From positions 1-64,000 of the forward strand of contig BTQL01000002.1 of the NCBI GenBank assembly GCA_036985855.1: DNA of 64,000 bases, written 5' to 3'. The notes beneath the pieces were generated by a model that worked only from the letters and a program-made list of their open reading frames with translations, made no database searches and was not told the DNA's origin. The stretch is from B3-G11 sp036985855. GTDB lineage: Bacteria; Actinomycetota; Acidimicrobiia; Spongiisociales; UBA5794. Both the position numbers and the translations under genes were made by a program. This document shows, piece after piece, positions 59,355-64,000 of the stretch (within the stretch, counting starts at the first letter, position 1; the number at the start of each line of letters is the position of its first letter).

Positions 59355-60146
59355 ATGAACATTGCCATCAACGGTCCCGGTCGCGCAGGCGGGGCGCTTG
59401 CCATCGCCGCATCCGCTGCCGGGCACCGCATCACTTCCGTCGAGGGTAGAAACGCAGTCGCCGTCGAGTACGTTCTCTCACATGTCGACATCGAACCCGG
59501 CAAGGCAGATCTCCTGATCGTCGCTGTGGCTGACGACGCCATCGCGGAAGTGGCTGCTGCGATAGCTTCCGCTGGAGAGACTGTTCCGACCGTGCACCTG
59601 TCCGGCGCGCAACCGACGTCGAGCCTCGATGCGATCGCGGCCTCCGGCACACAAACTGGCTCACTGCACCCACTGCAAACGTTCCCAAATGCCGAGCGCG
59701 GTGCCGCACGTCTCCGCGGGTCATGGATTGCTGTCACCGCAGACGATCCTCTTCGGTCGGATCTCCACGATTTCGCGACCTCACTCGGTTGTCATCCCTT
59801 CGACCTTGCTGACGATGTGAAACCGCTGTATCACTCAGGTGCTGCAGCTGCGGCGAACTACACGCTCACAACGCTCGACCTTGCACTTGCCCTGTTCGAG
59901 GCTGCGGGGGTGCCATTCGAGGCCGCGCGCCCTCTGGTTGAGGCGATCGTGGAAAACGCGTTCGACCTTGGTCCAGCGGGTGCGCTGACGGGACCGGTTG
60001 CGAGGGGTGATGCAATCACCGTTGCGCGCCAGGTCGCTTCCATTCGCGAGCACGTACCGCAAGCTGAGTCACTCTTCATCGATCTCGCCCGATCTACTGC
60101 GAGGCTCGCCGGGACGGAGGATGCCATCGAGGGGGCTCTCGAATGA
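59355..60146 (+). CDS. Rossmann-fold DUF2520 protein
   Basis: 263 residues. The NAD(P) site is IAINGPGRAGGALA; GSLHPLQTFPN and the PLYHSGAAAAANYTLTTLDL helix are DUF2520 marks. It resembles ketopantoate-reductase-type folds and usually precedes panC, as here. ATG 59355 has CGGAG upstream; ATG 59340 does not. It overlaps panC by four bases. Confidence 0.88.
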   Translation: MNIAINGPGRAGGALAIAASAAGHRITSVEGRNAVAVEYVLSHVDIEPGKADLLIVAVADDAIAEVAAAIASAGETVPTVHLSGAQPTSSLDAIAASGTQTGSLHPLQTFPNAERGAARLRGSWIAVTADDPLRSDLHDFATSLGCHPFDLADDVKPLYHSGAAAAANYTLTTLDLALALFEAAGVPFEAARPLVEAIVENAFDLGPAGALTGPVARGDAITVARQVASIREHVPQAESLFIDLARSTARLAGTEDAIEGALE

Positions 60147-61033
60147 AGATCGTGTCCACTTTCAGACAGGCGCGCGACCTGTCACAAGAACGCGTCGGGC
60201 TTGTTCCGACAATGGGTTATCTCCACGAGGGGCATCTCAGCCTCATCGAGGCTGCCAGCGACGGAAACGACACCGTAGTCGTGAGCATCTTCGTCAATCC
60301 GCTCCAGTTCAACGAGACAACCGATCTCGATTCCTATCCAAGGGATATCGAGCGAGACGCCAGCCTTGCACACAAGGCAGGAGCCGACATCTTGTTCGTA
60401 CCAGACGCCGAGTACATGTATCCAGCCGAGCCGCGAGTCACAGTTTCAGTATCTGAGGTATCGGGAGGGATGGAGGGAGCCCACCGGCCGGGACACTTTG
60501 CTGGCGTAGCGACCGTGGTGGCAAAGCTCTTTGCCGGCATTCAGCCTGATTCGGCATACTTCGGTCGAAAGGATGCCCAGCAACTCGCCGTCGTGCGCAC
60601 GATGGGGAGTGATCTCGGATTCCCGATCAACGTGCACGGTATGCCGATCGTGCGCGAGTTCGACGGTTTGGCGCTATCGAGCCGCAACGTGAAGATCGAC
60701 CCAGCACTCCGTACGTCCGCACGGTCGTTGTCCTCTGGTCTGTCGTTGGCGGCTGACGCCTTCGAAGCGGGGGAGATGGCGTCTGGAGTACTCAAGAGAA
60801 TCGTCGGCGATCGACTCGGAGCCGAGCAAAGCGTTCGTGTTGAATACGTTGAAGTTGCGCGGTCCAAAGACGCTGCGATCGTCGATACGATCGATTCCGA
60901 GGTGTTCCTTGCGGTCGCGGCGCGTGTCGGGAACGTTCGGCTCATCGACAACGTGCATCTCGATCCCGGTACGGGAGCCGCCGACCGAGGTCTTCGTCTC
61001 AAAGAACCGAGCATCCTGTATGGAGGATCCTGA
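60143..61033 (+). CDS. panC: Pantothenate synthetase
   Basis: 296 residues. It condenses pantoate and beta-alanine. Motifs are PTMGYLHEGHLSLI (ATP HxGH), FVNPLQFNETTDLDSYPR, AYFGRKDAQQL and REFDGLALSSRN. It is coupled to the neighbours on both sides (ATGA and TGATG). Confidence 0.96.
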   Translation: MKIVSTFRQARDLSQERVGLVPTMGYLHEGHLSLIEAASDGNDTVVVSIFVNPLQFNETTDLDSYPRDIERDASLAHKAGADILFVPDAEYMYPAEPRVTVSVSEVSGGMEGAHRPGHFAGVATVVAKLFAGIQPDSAYFGRKDAQQLAVVRTMGSDLGFPINVHGMPIVREFDGLALSSRNVKIDPALRTSARSLSSGLSLAADAFEAGEMASGVLKRIVGDRLGAEQSVRVEYVEVARSKDAAIVDTIDSEVFLAVAARVGNVRLIDNVHLDPGTGAADRGLRLKEPSILYGGS

Positions 61034-61806
61034 TGCTGCTCACTATTGATGTTGGGAACACCCAGGTTGCACTCGGTATGTTCGACCACGAAGAGCTGGT
61101 GGGGCATTGGAGACTCTCGACGAATTCCGAGGCGACGTTCGACGAGGCCAGGTGGCAGCTCGCTGGCATCCTCGGCGCCGATGGATTCACGCAGAGCGAT
61201 ATCCGCGGTGTCGCGATCTCAAGCGTCGTACCGGCAATGACGGCAGCGCTGCGACGGGTAGCACCGCACCTCACCTCTGGAAGAGTCGTCGTCGTCGAGC
61301 CAGGCGTGCGAACCGGTATGTCCATCGAAATCGATAACCCGAGAGAGGTGGGCGCGGACCGGATCGTCAACGCGCTCGCGGCGAGGGAGCGATACGGAGC
61401 ACCCGTAGTGGTTGTCGATTTCGGCACGTCGACGAACTTCGACGTAGTCGGCCTCGAGGGTGCGTACCTCGGAGGAGCCATAGCCCCGGGGCTCGAGATT
61501 TCGACGAATGCGCTCATCTCCGGAACTGCGACGCTTCGCAAGGTCGAATTCTCACCCCCCAGATCGGTGATCGGGAAGGGAACGGTTGAGGCGATCCAGT
61601 CTGGAGGTCTGTACGGGCACGCAGGATTGGTGGACGGGATCGTGGAGCGGATCGCCGCAGAGTTCGATGAGCCCGTGACCAGAGTGGCAACTGGTGGTCT
61701 GGCCTCTACCATCGTGCCTCACTGCTCGAGTGTCGATACGGTTGACCCGTACCTGACGCTCGAGGGACTGCGCATTATCTTTGACTACAACCAGGACGTT
61801 GAATGA
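61033..61806 (+). CDS. coaX: Type III pantothenate kinase
   Basis: 257 residues. It carries out the first step of CoA synthesis. The N-terminal LLTIDVGNTQVALGMF is the ASKHA phosphate loop; VGADRIVNALAA and VVVDFGTSTNFDVV are also typical. GGAGG precedes the ATG. Together with panC it gives the route from pantoate to phosphopantothenate. Confidence 0.95.
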   Translation: MLLTIDVGNTQVALGMFDHEELVGHWRLSTNSEATFDEARWQLAGILGADGFTQSDIRGVAISSVVPAMTAALRRVAPHLTSGRVVVVEPGVRTGMSIEIDNPREVGADRIVNALAARERYGAPVVVVDFGTSTNFDVVGLEGAYLGGAIAPGLEISTNALISGTATLRKVEFSPPRSVIGKGTVEAIQSGGLYGHAGLVDGIVERIAAEFDEPVTRVATGGLASTIVPHCSSVDTVDPYLTLEGLRIIFDYNQDVE

Positions 61807-63332
61807 CCGACGACGCCGAACACGACCAATTGCCGGCTGACGAATCCGATTCCCTCGAGTCGAACGCTCTGACCCGCGAACGCCTCGCGAAGTACCGAAA
61901 GGTGATGGAGCACGGTGGGTTCCCTTATGCCTTCAGTCGAACGGACACAGCCGAAGGTTTGGCTGAGCGGTTCCCTGACCTCGGCCCTGGAGCTTCTACT
62001 GGGGAGACCGCGACCATTGCCGGTCGTCTCATGAACACCCGCGCAATGGGCAAGCTCATCTTTGCCCCGGTGGCCGATGGCTCAGGAACGCTTCAGCTGT
62101 TCGTCGACAAAGGCACTCTCGGCGACGATGCATTCGAGGCCTTTCGCGACCTCGACGCCGGCGACTGGATCGGTGCAACCGGGGAGGTGATCGCCACCAA
62201 GTCTGGCGAGCTGAGCCTACGGATCTCCGAGTTCGTGCTTCTTCAGAAGAGCCTGCGGCCGCTTCCCGACAAGTGGCATGGTCTCAAGGATGTCGAGCAG
62301 CGAAGCCGCAAGCGGTATCTCGACTTGCTTGCGAACAAGGACGCAAGAGCCGTTGCGTTCACGAGAGCGAAGATCGTCCGTGAGTTGCGCAGCCAGTTCG
62401 AAAGACGTGGGTACGTCGAGGTTGAAACGCCTGTTCTGCTTCCAGAGGCGACCGGTGCCAATGCCAAACCATTTGCGACGAAACACGGCGCACTCGATAT
62501 GGACATGTACCTGCGTATCGCCACGGAGCTGCACCTGAAGCGTCTCGTGGTCGGTGGCATCGAGAAGGTCTTCGAGATCGGCAGGATCTTTCGCAACGAA
62601 GGCATCGACTCGACGCACAATCCCGAGTTCACGATGCTCGAGTCATACGAGGCTTTTGCGGACTATTCCGACATCATGGTGCTCGTCGAGCAGGTCATTG
62701 CAGCGTGCGCTGTGGTCGCTACCGGCGGTACGGAGATCACGTACGACGGAAGAACGCTCGACCTCTCCGGTCCGTATCGGCGGGCCACGATGCTCGAGCT
62801 CACGCAGGGGGTTGTGGGAAAGGAAATCGACTACGACACACCGGTGACGGACCTGCGGTCCCTGGCTGAAGAGAACGGAATCGAACCGGAGGAGCACTGG
62901 GGTTCGGGCAAGCTCATCGAGGCTCTCTTTGATGCGCTCGTCGAAGACTCGCTTTGGGAGCCAACCTATGTCACTGAGCATCCGATCGAGACCTCACCTC
63001 TCGCAAGGGTGCACAGAGACAAGCCGCATGTGACCGAACGATTCGAGCTGTTCATCGCAGGCAATGAGTACGCAAACGCATTCTCCGAACTCAACGACCC
63101 GTTCGACCAGCGGGCACGGTTCGAACTCCAGGCGGAAGCGATGGCGGCAGGCGACGACGAAGCGCATCCGATCGACGAGGACTACATCAGGGCGCTCGAG
63201 TACGGGCTGCCACCAACAGGTGGCCTCGGGATAGGTGTTGATCGTCTCGTGATGTTGCTCACCGACAAGCACCACATCAGAGAAGTGATTCTCTTTCCAA
63301 CGATGCGACCGGAATCCAAGGACGAATCGTGA
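61803..63332 (+). CDS. lysS: Lysyl-tRNA synthetase, class II
   Basis: 509 residues. An OB domain (GETATIAGRLMNTRAMGKLIF) is followed by class II motif 1 (RRGYVEVETPVLLPEATGANA), motif 2 (FRNEGIDSTHNPEFTMLE) and motif 3 (GLGIGVDRLVMLL). It overlaps coaX by four bases (ATGA), and the cupin gene starts four bases before its end. Confidence 0.97.
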   Translation: MTDDAEHDQLPADESDSLESNALTRERLAKYRKVMEHGGFPYAFSRTDTAEGLAERFPDLGPGASTGETATIAGRLMNTRAMGKLIFAPVADGSGTLQLFVDKGTLGDDAFEAFRDLDAGDWIGATGEVIATKSGELSLRISEFVLLQKSLRPLPDKWHGLKDVEQRSRKRYLDLLANKDARAVAFTRAKIVRELRSQFERRGYVEVETPVLLPEATGANAKPFATKHGALDMDMYLRIATELHLKRLVVGGIEKVFEIGRIFRNEGIDSTHNPEFTMLESYEAFADYSDIMVLVEQVIAACAVVATGGTEITYDGRTLDLSGPYRRATMLELTQGVVGKEIDYDTPVTDLRSLAEENGIEPEEHWGSGKLIEALFDALVEDSLWEPTYVTEHPIETSPLARVHRDKPHVTERFELFIAGNEYANAFSELNDPFDQRARFELQAEAMAAGDDEAHPIDEDYIRALEYGLPPTGGLGIGVDRLVMLLTDKHHIREVILFPTMRPESKDES

Positions 63333-63649
63333 CCGATATCGGCACAACGAATCTCAGCGACATCACGGCGAGCCTCGAGATTCCCGACGATGGAGTTCTG
63401 TCGAAGGTTCTCTATCGAGATGACAACATTCGTGTCGTGGGTTTCGCGTTCGACACTGACCAGGAACTGACCGAACACACCGCGGCGGTCCCCGTGGTCA
63501 TCCAGGTCATTTCAGGTCGCTTCCGGTTCACTACAGGCGATGAAACAACCGAGATCGGCCCGGAGTCGTGGACCCACCTCGAGGCATCAGTGCCGCATTC
63601 GCTCGTTGCTCTCGAACCATCCAGACTGCTATTGACTCTGGTCTCATGA
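63329..63649 (+). CDS. Small cupin protein
   Basis: 106 residues, a single cupin barrel: TAAVPVVIQVISGRFRFTTGDETTEIGPESW then LEASVPHSLVALEPS is summarised by short motifs VIQVISGRFRF and VPHSLVAL. The first His-rich motif (usual HxH) is weak: EHTAAVPVV holds only one His. The GTG start is coupled to lysS. Role unknown, possibly a metal-dependent sensor. Confidence 0.8.
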   Translation: MTDIGTTNLSDITASLEIPDDGVLSKVLYRDDNIRVVGFAFDTDQELTEHTAAVPVVIQVISGRFRFTTGDETTEIGPESWTHLEASVPHSLVALEPSRLLLTLVS

Positions 63650-63776
63650 CCCAGACGGTATGTCGCATCGCTTGTCATTGGTCGTCCGGCTCAGCGTATC
63701 GAGTGACAGGATGACTGCTCTTGAGCACTTCGGTCCGGACGGTAGAGGACCATCACCGAGAGCTGTGCCCTGTGTT

Positions 63777-64000
63777 CTATGCAGCGACGCCGTCTGAGCC
63801 GATCACACGCCACACCTTGTCGAACGAACCCACAACTTCGACGAGGGACCCGTCTTCGATCGCGAACGCCATGCAGCGGACGATGCGGTCGCCTTGCTCG
63901 AATGCATAGGGGAACAGTCCAGTAGCGAAAATCTGGACCTTCGCCGGTCCGTTCTCAACGAAATCGTCTCGGAGATTCTCACAAACATCCTGGAACGCAG
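63777..64000 (-). CDS. 3' end of an unidentified gene, 5' part beyond the window
   Basis: Frame with stop TAG at 63779-63777 is open to the window edge (73 residues). It reads VQIFATGLFPYAFEQGDRIV and MAFAIEDGSLVEVVGSFDKV with a good codon pattern and a compact C-terminal strand-rich end (WRVIGSDGVAA). No family recognised. The 127 bases between this and the cupin gene hold no other gene that I can see. Confidence 0.55.
   Translation of the reverse strand, partial: AFQDVCENLRDDFVENGPAKVQIFATGLFPYAFEQGDRIVRCMAFAIEDGSLVEVVGSFDKVWRVIGSDGVAA

Overview
This 64 kb window comes from a high-GC chromosome that looks like an uncultured actinobacterium, possibly Acidimicrobiia-like. The taxonomic signals are the block zincin metalloprotease - tilS - hpt - ftsH - folP - folK - DUF2520 - panC - coaX - lysS, a SigR/RsrA pair with an intact zinc anti-sigma motif, a tad pilus locus next to a membrane-tethered HAD hydrolase, an LCP-family protein, and many GTG starts. 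A further signal is that many transcription units show a TANNNT box only 6-9 bases before the start codon and no ribosome binding site, as expected for leaderless actinobacterial mRNAs. There are no IS elements, prophages or CRISPR arrays. The class-level placement is inference.

Layout. 1-150: a foreign-looking atpC fragment joined through an adapter-like sequence, probably a contig-end artefact. 136-1146: a GrdB/PrdB-like selenoprotein with an in-frame TGA. 1.2-2.4 kb: divergent arsM and arsR. 2.4-8.1 kb: membrane and secreted proteins (bPH protein, DHA2 exporter, amidohydrolase lipoprotein, lipoprotein, Asp-rich secreted protein). 8.3-14.1 kb: histidine degradation hutHUI, then a glycerophosphodiesterase and a MOSC protein. 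14.5-16.5 kb: leuCD. 17.2-19.2 kb: regulator plus MFS exporter. 19.2-23.9 kb: HAD hydrolase and a compact tad pilus locus. 24-26.5 kb: aminotransferase and LCP lipoprotein. 26.6-36.2 kb: an ion and energy block with two different Trk potassium systems around a membrane pyrophosphatase. 36.3-45.2 kb: tandem phosphoglycerate-mutase-like protein, glycosyltransferase, topA, tmk, holB, plsC, threonine synthase. 45.25 kb: tRNA-Thr(CGT). 45.4-50.6 kb: envelope and stress region with a broken lipoprotein, two paralogous Ig-like surface proteins around an ECF sigma gene, and sigR-rsrA. 50.6-51.7 kb: a DUF559-type gene bracketed by inverted copies of a 47 bp repeat. 51.7-63.6 kb: the conserved tilS-to-lysS operon. 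The right edge holds the 3' end of an unidentified minus-strand gene.

Most informative points: (1) a TGA-encoded selenocysteine in a UPVC motif with a hairpin downstream; (2) a FolK protein fused to a complete TesB-like double-hotdog thioesterase; (3) a threonine synthase whose true N-terminus has only an ATC start codon behind a strong Shine-Dalgarno; (4) an ECF sigma factor between divergent paralogous Ig-like membrane proteins with three tandem palindromic 18 bp repeats in the shared control region; (5) a four-copy 47 bp hairpin repeat; (6) a degenerate phosphatase in the place where folB might be expected; (7) several small genes (46 aa in the Trk operon, a 39 aa membrane peptide, a 65 aa zinc-finger protein) that are easily missed.
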